DNA of 64,000 bases from assembly GCF_021601385.1 (NCBI RefSeq), contig NZ_BQHO01000009.1, positions 62,001 to 126,000 on the forward strand. Reading direction: 5' to 3'. The stretch comes from Pseudomonas parasichuanensis. Lineage in GTDB: Bacteria; Pseudomonadota; Gammaproteobacteria; Pseudomonadales; Pseudomonadaceae. A program made the position numbers and the translations under genes. Position 1 is the first letter of the stretch. Every line of letters begins with the position of its first letter. The notes beneath the pieces were generated by a model, which was given only the letters and a program-made list of their open reading frames with translations, did not search any database and was not told where the DNA came from. Shown piece after piece: positions 50,046 through 58,339 of the stretch.

Positions 50046-51425
50046 TTGAAACACACCATGAAAACCGCACTGGCCTTGTCCGTCGGCGCCTTCTGCGCCC
50101 TGGCCCAGGCCGAACCGATGAGCCAGGACTTTGTCCCAACCACGCTCAAGTCCAGTAGTGAACAAGCCGAGGCCAAGGGCTTCATCGAAGGCCAGAGCCT
50201 GTCCGGCAGCACCCGCAACTGGTATGCCCACGAACGCGCCACCCGCGCCCCACTGTGGTCCTACTCCAAGAGCGACGGCAGCCGCCACGACACCCACAGC
50301 CGCAACAACTGGCTGCAAGGCACCATCCTCAACTACAGTTCGGGCTTTACCGAAGGCACCGTGGGCTTCGCCGTCGAGGCCGCCGCCTACAACGCCATTG
50401 CCCTTGAACGCGGCCGCGCCGCCGTAGCCGGGCCCAACAACCGCACGCTCACCCACAGCGACGGCGATGTGATCGGCCAGTGGAGCAAGATGGGCCTGGG
50501 CAACGTCAAGGCGCGGGTGTCCAACACCACCCTCACCGTGGGCCGCCAGTCGGTCGACACCCCGATGATCGCCTACATCGGCAACCGTGCCCTGCCATCA
50601 AGCTTCCAGGGTGCGTTCCTGCACAGCGCCGAGTTCGACAACCTGTCGTTCGACCTGGGCACCTTCGACCGCGTCTCGCCGCGTACCGAACAGAGCCTGA
50701 GCAAGTTCCGCAGCGAGTACGGCAGCACCGGTGTCGAAACCGACCGCGCCAGCACCGCCGGCATCAACTACCAGCCGCTCAAGAGCCTGAGCACCAGCCT
50801 GTACGCGACCAAGGTCGACGACTTCTGGAACCAGTACTACTTCGGCGCCAACCATGTGCTGGGCGACAGCGCGGTGCTGAGCCTGACCACCGGGCTGAAC
50901 TACTACAAGACCGTCGACGCCGGCAGCAAGAAGATGGGCGAGATCGACAACGACACCTACAGCCTGTCGTTCGGCCTGACCCACCAGGCTCATACCCTGA
51001 GCGCGTCCTGGCAGCAGGTGAATGGCAACGAGTACTTCGACTACCTGCATGAAACCAACGGCATCTACCTGGCCAACTCGCTGCTGTCGGACTTCAACGG
51101 CCCCAACGAGAAATCGCTGCAGATCAGCTATGTGCTGAACATGGCGCCCTACGGCGTACCGGGGCTCAAGTTCAACCTGTACAACGCCCGCGGCTGGGGC
51201 ATCGACGGCACCCACTACCAGGGCACCGCCTACAACGTCAAAGGCCTCGATGGCGAAACGCACTACGAGTGGGGCTTCGGCACCAGCTACGCAGTGCAGA
51301 GCGGCCCACTGAAGGACACCAGCATCCGCGCCACCTACACCGCCCACCGCGCCAGCAAGGCCCAGGGCGATGGCAGCCTCGACGAGTTCCGCCTGGTCAC
51401 CACCATTCCGTTCAACATCCTCTGA
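50046..51425 (+). CDS. opdP: OprD-family outer-membrane porin (OpdP-like)
   Basis: A 459-residue OprD-family porin with a signal peptide (KTALALSVGAFCALAQA) and an 18-strand barrel ending in the aromatic-poor strand FRLVTTIPFNIL. In P. aeruginosa the dpp-linked OpdP takes up glycine-glutamate and related dipeptides, which fits this context; carbapenem entry is a known side effect of that type. GGGAG lies eight bases before the TTG at 50046; the ATG at 50058 is the alternative. Confidence 0.88.
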   Translation: MKHTMKTALALSVGAFCALAQAEPMSQDFVPTTLKSSSEQAEAKGFIEGQSLSGSTRNWYAHERATRAPLWSYSKSDGSRHDTHSRNNWLQGTILNYSSGFTEGTVGFAVEAAAYNAIALERGRAAVAGPNNRTLTHSDGDVIGQWSKMGLGNVKARVSNTTLTVGRQSVDTPMIAYIGNRALPSSFQGAFLHSAEFDNLSFDLGTFDRVSPRTEQSLSKFRSEYGSTGVETDRASTAGINYQPLKSLSTSLYATKVDDFWNQYYFGANHVLGDSAVLSLTTGLNYYKTVDAGSKKMGEIDNDTYSLSFGLTHQAHTLSASWQQVNGNEYFDYLHETNGIYLANSLLSDFNGPNEKSLQISYVLNMAPYGVPGLKFNLYNARGWGIDGTHYQGTAYNVKGLDGETHYEWGFGTSYAVQSGPLKDTSIRATYTAHRASKAQGDGSLDEFRLVTTIPFNIL

Positions 51426-51432
51426 CCGCTGG

Positions 51433-51464
51433 CGCCACGGCCCGACTCCCCACGGGCCGTGGCG
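51433..51464 (+). other. Strong hairpin after the porin gene
   Basis: A perfect 12-pair stem (51433-51444 with 51453-51464; CGCCACGGCCCG and its complement) closes an eight-base loop. It begins eight bases after the porin stop and ends 32 before the third binding-protein gene. Confidence 0.6.
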
Positions 51465-51496
51465 GCTACGCTGGAATAGCACTGCAGGGAGGTTTC

Positions 51497-53092
51497 ATGA
51501 AATCGTTACCGCTACGCGCTGCCCTGGCAGCGGTCATCCTGGGCGCGGCCTCCACCGTTGTGGCCAAGCCGCTGGTGGTGTGCACCGAGGCCAGCCCCGA
51601 GGGCTTCGACATTGTCCAGTACACCACCGCCGTCACCGCCGACGCCTCGGCCGAAACCGTGTTCAACCGCCTGGTCGACTTCAAGCCCGGCACCACGGAT
51701 ATCGAGCCGGCCCTGGCCACCCACTGGGACATCAGCCCGGACGGTCTGGTCTACACCTTCCACCTGCGTGAAGGCGTGAAGTTCCACACCACCGACTACT
51801 TCACCCCCACCCGTGACTTCAACGCCGACGACGTGCTGTGGAGCCTGAACCGCCAGCTCAGGCCAGACCACCCGTGGCACGACAAGAGCAGCGTCGGCTA
51901 CCCCTATTTCGAGAGCATGGCCTTCAAGGACCTGCTCAAGTCGGTGGAGAAGACCGACGACCACACCGTGGTGATCACCCTGACCCGTCCGGAAGCCCCG
52001 TTCCTGCATGACCTGGGCATGGCCTTCACCTCGATCTACTCCGCCGAATACGGCGACCAGTTGCTCAAGGCCGGTAAAACCGGCGACCTCAACAGCAAGC
52101 CTATCGGTACCGGAGCCTTCATATTCCAGCGCTACAACAAGGATGCGCAGGTTCGCTTCAAACCCAACCCGGACTACTTCCGTGGCAAGCCACCGGCCGA
52201 CGCGCTGATCTTCGCCATCGCCAGCGACAGCAATGTCCGCCTGCAGAAACTGCGTGCCAACGAGTGCCAGGTGGCGCTGTACCCCAAACCTGACGACGTG
52301 TCCTCGATCAAGGCCGACCCGAAACTCAAGGTCGCCGAGATCGAAGCGCTGGTCACCGGCTACATCGCGATGAACACCGAGCACAAGTACCTGAGCGACG
52401 TACGCGTGCGCAAGGCGATCAACATGGCCTTCGACCGCCAGACCCACGTCGACCAGTTGTTCGGCAAGGGCAACGCGATGGTAGGGGTCAACCCGTACCC
52501 TCCCACCATGCTCGGCTACAACAGTGCCAACCAGAACCCGCCCCACGACCTGGACAAGGCTCGCGCCCTGCTCAAGGAAGCCGGCGTACCGGACGGCACC
52601 GTGATCACCCTGTTCACCCGCAATGGTGGTGGCGCGACCAACCCCAACCCACGCCTGTCCGCGGAAATGCTGCAGGCCGACCTGGCCAAGGTCGGCATCA
52701 AGCTCGATATTCGCGTGATGGAATGGGCCGAAATGTTGCGCCGGGCCAAGAACGGCGAGGCCGACCTCGTATCAACCGGCTGGGCCGGTGACAACGGCGA
52801 CCCGGACAACTTCCTCAGCCCGCTGCTCAGCTGCGATGCGGCCAAATCCGGCGAAAACTATGCGCGCTGGTGCAACCCCAAGTTCCAGCAGTTGATCACC
52901 CGCGCCCGCGAAGCCATCGACAACGACGAACGCGCCAAGCTCTATAGCGAAGCGCTGGCGGTGTACGATGAGGACCAACCGTGGATCAGCATGGCCCACC
53001 CAAAGATGTTCACCGCGATGCGCGAGAACGTCGAGGGCTACGTGATCAACCCACTGACCAACAATAACTTCGCCACCACCAAGGTGAAGTAG
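51497..53092 (+). CDS. Peptide ABC substrate-binding protein (DppA-like, third copy)
   Basis: A 531-residue cluster-C binding protein with a signal peptide ending near VVAKP (about 23). It is more diverged than the other two (TEASPEGFDIVQYTTAV at the N-terminus; PDNFLSPLLSCDAAKSGENY in place of PDNWLGTLYGCDA). It is next to the permease genes and may be the ancestral core DppA. GGGAGG seven bases before the ATG at 51497 fixes the start. Confidence 0.93.
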   Translation: MKSLPLRAALAAVILGAASTVVAKPLVVCTEASPEGFDIVQYTTAVTADASAETVFNRLVDFKPGTTDIEPALATHWDISPDGLVYTFHLREGVKFHTTDYFTPTRDFNADDVLWSLNRQLRPDHPWHDKSSVGYPYFESMAFKDLLKSVEKTDDHTVVITLTRPEAPFLHDLGMAFTSIYSAEYGDQLLKAGKTGDLNSKPIGTGAFIFQRYNKDAQVRFKPNPDYFRGKPPADALIFAIASDSNVRLQKLRANECQVALYPKPDDVSSIKADPKLKVAEIEALVTGYIAMNTEHKYLSDVRVRKAINMAFDRQTHVDQLFGKGNAMVGVNPYPPTMLGYNSANQNPPHDLDKARALLKEAGVPDGTVITLFTRNGGGATNPNPRLSAEMLQADLAKVGIKLDIRVMEWAEMLRRAKNGEADLVSTGWAGDNGDPDNFLSPLLSCDAAKSGENYARWCNPKFQQLITRAREAIDNDERAKLYSEALAVYDEDQPWISMAHPKMFTAMRENVEGYVINPLTNNNFATTKVK

Positions 53093-53103
53093 AACAACAA
53101 CGA

Positions 53104-53132
53104 CCGCCGGCAATCTGCAAGGTAGCCGGCGG
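53104..53132 (+). other. Hairpin before dppB
   Basis: CCGCCGGC and GCCGGCGG (53104-53111, 53125-53132) form an eight-pair stem 11 bases after the third binding-protein gene. Such hairpins often raise binding-protein mRNA over the permease part by partial termination or 3' protection. Confidence 0.55.
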
Positions 53133-53166
53133 CTGTGCCCTTAGTGGCTGATGAGGTACCCCAAAC

Positions 53167-54177
53167 ATGTTGAGTTTCATTGCCCGGCGCCTGGGCCTGT
53201 TGATCCCGACCTTCTTCGGTATCACCCTGCTGACCTTCGCGCTCATACGCCTGATCCCCGGCGACCCTGTCGAAGTGATGATGGGTGAACGCAGGGTCGA
53301 CCCCGAAATGCACGCCCAGGCCATGGAGCGCCTCGGCCTGAACAAACCACTTCCGGTGCAGTACCTGGACTACGTCGGCAAGCTCGCCCAGGGCGATCTC
53401 GGTGAGTCGCTGCGCACCCGCGAAAGCGTCTGGCACGAGTTCACCACGCTGTTCCCGGCGACTCTCGAACTGGCCTTTGCCGCCCTGCTGTTCGCCGGCA
53501 TCATCGGCTTGCTGGCCGGGGTGATCGCCGCACTCAAGCGAGGCTCGCTGTTCGACCACGGCGTCATGGGCATCTCCCTGGCCGGCTACTCCATGCCGAT
53601 CTTCTGGTGGGGCCTGATTCTCATCATGTTCTTCTCCGTGAGCCTGGGCTGGACGCCAGTTTCCGGTCGCATCGACCTGCTCTACGACATCGAACCCAAG
53701 ACCGGTTTCATGCTCATCGACACCCTGCTCAGCGACGAAGAAGGGGCGTTCAAGGATGCGGTAATGCACCTGATCCTGCCGGCCATTGTGCTGGGGACCA
53801 TTCCGCTGGCGGTGATCGCCCGCATGACCCGTTCGTCGATGCTCGAGGTACTGCGCGAAGACTACATCCGTACCGCACGCGCCAAAGGCCTGTCGCCCGC
53901 CCGCGTGGTATTCATCCACGGCCTGCGCAACGCCCTGATCCCGGTGCTCACCGTGTTCGGCCTGCAGGTCGGCACGCTGCTGGCCGGCGCCGTGCTCACC
54001 GAAACCATCTTCTCCTGGCCGGGCATCGGCAAATGGCTGATCGAAGCCATCGGCGCCCGTGACTACCCTGTGGTGCAGAACGGCATTCTGTTGATCGCCT
54101 GCCTGGTGATTCTGGTCAACTTCGTCGTGGACATCCTCTACGGCCTGGTCAACCCACGCATCCGCCATCAGCGCTGA
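53167..54177 (+). CDS. dppB: Dipeptide ABC permease DppB
   Basis: A 336-residue inner-membrane permease with six helices and the binding-protein-dependent transport signature with the EAA loop (DYIRTARAKGLSPARVVFIH, about 237-256). The N-terminal MLSFIARRLGLLIPTFFGIT is typical of DppB. It forms the translocation channel with DppC. The dppC gene follows 11 bases later. Confidence 0.96.
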   Translation: MLSFIARRLGLLIPTFFGITLLTFALIRLIPGDPVEVMMGERRVDPEMHAQAMERLGLNKPLPVQYLDYVGKLAQGDLGESLRTRESVWHEFTTLFPATLELAFAALLFAGIIGLLAGVIAALKRGSLFDHGVMGISLAGYSMPIFWWGLILIMFFSVSLGWTPVSGRIDLLYDIEPKTGFMLIDTLLSDEEGAFKDAVMHLILPAIVLGTIPLAVIARMTRSSMLEVLREDYIRTARAKGLSPARVVFIHGLRNALIPVLTVFGLQVGTLLAGAVLTETIFSWPGIGKWLIEAIGARDYPVVQNGILLIACLVILVNFVVDILYGLVNPRIRHQR

Positions 54178-54187
54178 GGACTTCGTC

Positions 54188-55114
54188 ATGACCAGCCCAA
54201 TTCCGAAATCCGTCACCCCGCCAGCCGCGGTTGACCACAGCTTGCTCTACCCCTCGCCCTACAAGGAATTCTGGCAGGCCTTCTCGCGCAACAAAGGCGC
54301 GGTGGCCGGCCTGGCCTTCATGACCCTGGTGGTGTTCTGCGCACTGTTCGCCCCCTGGGTGGCACCGCACAACCCCAGCGAGCAGTACCGCGACTTCCTG
54401 CTCACGCCACCGGTGTGGCTCGAAGGCGGCACCTGGCAGTTCATCCTCGGCACCGACGAGCTGGGCCGCGACCTGCTTTCGCGCCTGATCCAGGGCGCAC
54501 GCCTTTCGCTGCTGATCGGCCTGTCGTCGGTGGTGATGTCGCTGATCCCCGGCATCCTGCTGGGCCTGTTGGCCGGGTTCTTCCCGCAGATCCTCGGCCC
54601 GTCGATCATGCGCCTGATGGACGTCATGCTCGCCCTGCCCTCGCTGCTGCTGGCCGTGGCCATCGTCGCCATCCTCGGCCCAGGCCTGATCAACACAGTG
54701 ATCGCCATCGCCATCGTCTCGCTGCCGTCCTACGTGCGCCTGACCCGCGCCGCGGTGATGGGCGAGCTGAACCGTGACTACGTGACCGCCGCCCGCCTGG
54801 CCGGCGCCAGCCTGCCACGGCTGATGTTCGTCACCGTGCTGCCCAACTGCATGGCGCCGCTGATCGTGCAGGCCACCCTGAGTTTCTCCTCGGCGATCCT
54901 CGATGCCGCCGCCCTGGGCTTCCTCGGCCTCGGCGTTCAGCCGCCCACTCCCGAGTGGGGCACCATGCTGGCCTCGGCGCGCGACTACATCGAGCGGGCC
55001 TGGTGGGTGGTGAGCCTGCCCGGCCTGACCATCCTGCTCAGCGTGCTGGCAATCAACCTGATGGGCGACGGCCTGCGCGATGCGCTGGACCCGAAACTCA
55101 AGAACGCCGCCTGA
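54188..55114 (+). CDS. dppC: Dipeptide ABC permease DppC
   Basis: A 308-residue permease with an OppC-type N-terminal region ([18 protein letters not shown]), six helices and the EAA loop ([19 protein letters not shown], about 197-215). It pairs with DppB. The dppD gene begins ten bases after its stop. Confidence 0.96.
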   Translation: MTSPIPKSVTPPAAVDHSLLYPSPYKEFWQAFSRNKGAVAGLAFMTLVVFCALFAPWVAPHNPSEQYRDFLLTPPVWLEGGTWQFILGTDELGRDLLSRLIQGARLSLLIGLSSVVMSLIPGILLGLLAGFFPQILGPSIMRLMDVMLALPSLLLAVAIVAILGPGLINTVIAIAIVSLPSYVRLTRAAVMGELNRDYVTAARLAGASLPRLMFVTVLPNCMAPLIVQATLSFSSAILDAAALGFLGLGVQPPTPEWGTMLASARDYIERAWWVVSLPGLTILLSVLAINLMGDGLRDALDPKLKNAA

Positions 55115-55124
55115 GGAGAACGCC

Positions 55125-56093
55125 ATGTCACTGTTGCAGATCAACAACCTGAACGTGCGCTTCGGCGACGCCAATGCGGTACCGGTGGTGGACGGCCTGG
55201 ACCTGAACGTGGACGCCGGCGAGATCCTCGCCATCGTCGGCGAGTCCGGCTCCGGCAAGTCCGTCACCATGATGGCCCTGATGGGCCTGATCGACGCCCC
55301 TGGGCGCATCACCGCCGATGCCCTCACCTTCGACGGCACCGACATGCTCAAGCTCAGCGGCCGGCAACGGCGCAAGGTGGTGGGCAAGGACATCGCCATG
55401 GTCTTCCAGGACCCGATGACCGCGCTCAACCCCAGCTACACCGTGGGCTACCAGATCGAGGAAGTGCTGCGCCAGCACCTCGGGCTCAAGGGCAAGGCTG
55501 CGCGCCAGCGGGCCCTGGAGCTGCTTAAAAAAGTCGAGATCCCGGGCGCCGAAAGCCGCCTGGACGCCTACCCGCACCAACTGTCGGGTGGCATGAGCCA
55601 GCGGGTGGCGATCGCCATGGCCATCGCCGGTGAACCCAAGCTGCTGATCGCCGACGAACCGACCACTGCACTGGATGTGACCATCCAGGCGCAGATCATG
55701 GAGCTGCTGGTCAACCTGCAGAAAGAGCGCAACATGGCGCTGATCCTGATCACCCACGACCTGGCCGTGGTCGCCGAGACTGCCAAGCGCGTGTGCGTGA
55801 TGTATGCCGGCCAGGCCGTCGAGGTCGGCCATGTGCCAGAGCTGTTCGACATCCCCGCCCACCCTTACAGCGAAGCGCTGCTGGCGGCCATCCCCGAGCA
55901 CAGCATCGGCGCCGAACGCCTGGCCACCCTGCCCGGCATCGTCCCCGGCCGCTACGACCGCCCGCAGGGCTGCCTGCTGTCGCCTCGCTGCCCCTATGTG
56001 CAGGACAACTGCCGCCGGCAGCGCCCCGCCCTCGACCCACAGGCCCATAGCCTGGTGCGTTGCTTCTACCCGCTCAACCAGGAGGTGGCGTGA
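55125..56093 (+). CDS. dppD: Dipeptide ABC ATPase DppD
   Basis: A 322-residue ATPase of the oligo/dipeptide transporter type. Walker [10 protein letters not shown] (about 40-48), signature LSGGM, Walker [13 protein letters not shown] and the C-terminal oligopeptide-transporter domain with three Cys ([15 protein letters not shown]) typical of a DppD/OppD Fe-S-like cluster motif. AGGAG before the ATG at 55125 supports the start. Confidence 0.96.
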   Translation: MSLLQINNLNVRFGDANAVPVVDGLDLNVDAGEILAIVGESGSGKSVTMMALMGLIDAPGRITADALTFDGTDMLKLSGRQRRKVVGKDIAMVFQDPMTALNPSYTVGYQIEEVLRQHLGLKGKAARQRALELLKKVEIPGAESRLDAYPHQLSGGMSQRVAIAMAIAGEPKLLIADEPTTALDVTIQAQIMELLVNLQKERNMALILITHDLAVVAETAKRVCVMYAGQAVEVGHVPELFDIPAHPYSEALLAAIPEHSIGAERLATLPGIVPGRYDRPQGCLLSPRCPYVQDNCRRQRPALDPQAHSLVRCFYPLNQEVA

Positions 56094-57061
56094 TGGCCGT
56101 CGTTCTTTCAGCCCGTGAGCTGACCCGTCATTACGAAGTGTCCCGCGGCCTGTTCAAAGGCCACGCCCTGGTGCGTGCGCTCAATGGCGTGTCATTCGAG
56201 CTTGAGGCCGGCAAGACCCTGGCCGTGGTCGGCGAGTCTGGCTGCGGCAAGTCCACCCTGGCCCGCGCCTTGACCTTGATCGAGGAGCCGTCGTCCGGCT
56301 CGCTGCAGATCGCCGGCACTGAAGTCAAAGGCGCCGGCAAGGACCAGCGCAAGCAATTGCGCCGCGATGTGCAGATGGTGTTCCAGAGCCCCTACGCCTC
56401 GCTCAACCCACGGCAGAAGATCGGCGACCAGCTGGCCGAGCCACTGCTGATCAACACCTCGCTGAGCAAGGCCGAGCGCCGCGAGAAAGTGCAGAAGATG
56501 ATGGAGCAGGTGGGCCTGCGCCCCGAGCACTACCAGCGCTACCCGCACATGTTCTCTGGTGGCCAGCGCCAGCGCATCGCCCTGGCCCGGGCGATGATGC
56601 TGCAGCCCAAGGTGCTGGTGGCGGATGAGCCGACCTCGGCGCTCGATGTGTCGATCCAGGCCCAGGTGCTGAACCTGTTCATGGATCTGCAGAAGGAGTT
56701 CAACACCGCCTACGTGTTCATCTCGCACAACCTCGCGGTGGTGCGCCATGTGGCTGATCAGGTGCTGGTGATGTACCTGGGCCGGCCGGCGGAGATGGGG
56801 CCGAAGGAGGATATCTACGAAAAACCCCTGCATCCGTATACACAAGCGCTGCTGTCGGCGACGCCGGCGATCCATCCGGACCCGCTGAAGCCGAAGATCC
56901 GCATCGCCGGTGAGCTGCCTAACCCGCTGAACCCGCCGGATGGCTGCGCGTTCCACAAGCGTTGCCCGTATGCGACCGAGCGTTGCGCCAAGGAGGTACC
57001 GGCGCTAAGGCAGGTGGGTACCCGCCAGGTGGCCTGCCACTACGCCGAGCAGTTTCTTTAA
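56093..57061 (+). CDS. dppF: Dipeptide ABC ATPase DppF
   Basis: A 322-residue ATPase pairing with DppD. Walker A GESGCGKST (about 48-56), signature FSGGQ, Walker B VLVADEPTSALD, and the C-terminal Cys-rich GCAFHKRCPYATERC. The ATG at 56093 shares one base with the dppD stop (TGATG). It ends the dpp run, 30 bases before a REP hairpin. Confidence 0.96.
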   Translation: MAVVLSARELTRHYEVSRGLFKGHALVRALNGVSFELEAGKTLAVVGESGCGKSTLARALTLIEEPSSGSLQIAGTEVKGAGKDQRKQLRRDVQMVFQSPYASLNPRQKIGDQLAEPLLINTSLSKAERREKVQKMMEQVGLRPEHYQRYPHMFSGGQRQRIALARAMMLQPKVLVADEPTSALDVSIQAQVLNLFMDLQKEFNTAYVFISHNLAVVRHVADQVLVMYLGRPAEMGPKEDIYEKPLHPYTQALLSATPAIHPDPLKPKIRIAGELPNPLNPPDGCAFHKRCPYATERCAKEVPALRQVGTRQVACHYAEQFL

Positions 57062-57090
57062 CCTTTAGATTGCTGGGGCTGCTTGGCAGC

Positions 57091-57162
57091 CCTTTCGCGG
57101 CACTAGGCCGCTCCTACAGGTGATCGCAGTCCCTTGTAGGAGCGGCCTAGTGCCGCGAAAGG
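57091..57162. repeat. REP hairpin (GCGGCACTAGGCC type)
   Basis: A perfect 28-base inverted repeat, 57091-57118 and 57135-57162, around 16 bases. It is between dppF and the convergent 24-codon gene. Same subtype as 22271 but with CTAG at the centre of the arm. Confidence 0.9.
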
Positions 57163-57185
57163 GCCGCGAAGCGGCCCCGGGGATC

Positions 57186-57260
57186 TCAATGCATAAAGAA
57201 CCAGATCAGGATGATCACCGGAATCGGCACACCAATCATCCACAACAGTATCGAGCGCAT
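57186..57260 (-). CDS. 24-residue hydrophobic membrane peptide
   Basis: A 75-base gene translates to a 24-residue peptide starting MRSILLWMIGVPIPV and ending LIWFFMH, one transmembrane segment with a basic start and a Pro-kinked GVPIPV. GAGGAG lies seven bases before the ATG, an excellent site, which makes a chance frame unlikely. It lies between the dppF REP element and the divergent AraC gene. No function can be assigned; short membrane peptides of this kind often modulate a larger membrane protein. Confidence 0.7.
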   Translation of the reverse strand: MRSILLWMIGVPIPVIILIWFFMH

Positions 57261-57315
57261 GATGCTTCTCCTCGTTCGTGATCTACCAAGGTCCGTGCAG
57301 CGCTCATGCCAGTTG

Positions 57316-57330
57316 TGTCAAAAAATGACA
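57316..57330. promoter_or_regulatory. TGTCA-A5-TGACA palindrome
   Basis: TGTCA and TGACA flank five A residues, 136 bases before the AraC-type gene and 56 before the 24-residue gene on the other strand. A 13-base part (TCAAAAAATGACA) also occurs at 46420-46432 before the first dppA-like gene. It could be a binding site for a shared regulator; this is inference. Confidence 0.35.
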
Positions 57331-57465
57331 TCCATATGAAACAAGGCCTTAGCCGTTAAGCCCCGTTGGGCCACCGTGCAAAATGCCGGATCACCGCCCA
57401 TCCCCGAGGCGTTCTGCAATGCCTGGCCTTGTCACCCGCCAGCGGGCCAATGCACTATCGCTCCC

Positions 57466-58275
57466 ATGACTTCGACCACCCTCCCCGACGGCCCCGGGCA
57501 AACCCCGCTCACCGCCGACACTGTCATGCGCTACCACCTGTGCTGGAAGCATCGCGACCTGGACGGGGTGATGGCGCTGTACCACCCGGATATCCAGTAC
57601 CACGACTTCTTCCAGAACCGCGTGCTCGGCTTTGACGAGCTGCGCGACTATGTGCGCGCCTGCCTGCCCCATGAGGCCGGCGAAGACATCGTCCACAGCG
57701 ACCGTATCCGCGTTGACGGCTGTACTGCGTTCATCCAGTACCAGGTCACGGTGCAAGGCGGCGAAGGGCTGGTGGCGTTCCAGTCCAGCGAGGCGATCAC
57801 CGTCAAGGATGGGCTGATCTGGCGCATCAACGAGTACGCAACGCTGGTGCGCCAGCACGCCAAGGGCAACCAGGCGGGCGGCCCACGCCCGGCCACCAGC
57901 CGCCTGGGCCTGTCGCCGCGCCAGCTGTCGACCATGGCCCAGGACCTGGAGCACTACTTCGATCACCAGCGCCCCTACCTGGACCCCGAGCTGGACCTGC
58001 AGCAGGTGGCCGACGAAAGCGGCTACAGCCGCAACCAGATTTCCTACCTGCTGAACCAGGTGCTGGGCCAAAGCTTCTACCGCTACGTCAACCAGGCGCG
58101 CCTGCAGCACCTGATGGCCAGCCTGGACAACGGCAGCGCCGAGGCCCCGATCGACCGTCTGGCATTCAATGCCGGGTTCAACTCGTTGTCGGCGTTCTAC
58201 AAGTGCTTCCGCGAACACACCGGGTTGTCGCCCAAGGCCTACCTCAAGCAAATTTCCCTGCGTGCACGCACGTAA
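57466..58275 (+). CDS. AraC-family regulator with NTF2/SnoaL-like N-terminal domain
   Basis: A 269-residue protein: an N-terminal SnoaL/NTF2-like barrel (about 15-120: MRYHLCWKHRDLDGVMALYHPDIQYHDFFQN, first part) and a C-terminal AraC/XylS DNA-binding domain (about 170-265: LQQVADESGYSRNQISYLLN, FNSLSAFYKCFREHTGLSPK). The NTF2 fold would bind a small effector, unlike the usual cupin-type AraC sensor. It probably controls the oxidase-cupin-binding-protein genes that follow. The ATG at 57466 (MTSTTLPDG) is chosen over an earlier ATG with no domain sequence. Confidence 0.88.
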   Translation: MTSTTLPDGPGQTPLTADTVMRYHLCWKHRDLDGVMALYHPDIQYHDFFQNRVLGFDELRDYVRACLPHEAGEDIVHSDRIRVDGCTAFIQYQVTVQGGEGLVAFQSSEAITVKDGLIWRINEYATLVRQHAKGNQAGGPRPATSRLGLSPRQLSTMAQDLEHYFDHQRPYLDPELDLQQVADESGYSRNQISYLLNQVLGQSFYRYVNQARLQHLMASLDNGSAEAPIDRLAFNAGFNSLSAFYKCFREHTGLSPKAYLKQISLRART

Positions 58276-58339
58276 GACAGCCATCGCACCACGCTAATAG
58301 GATCGCCCACAGACCAAGACGGATGTGGAGCCCGACCCG

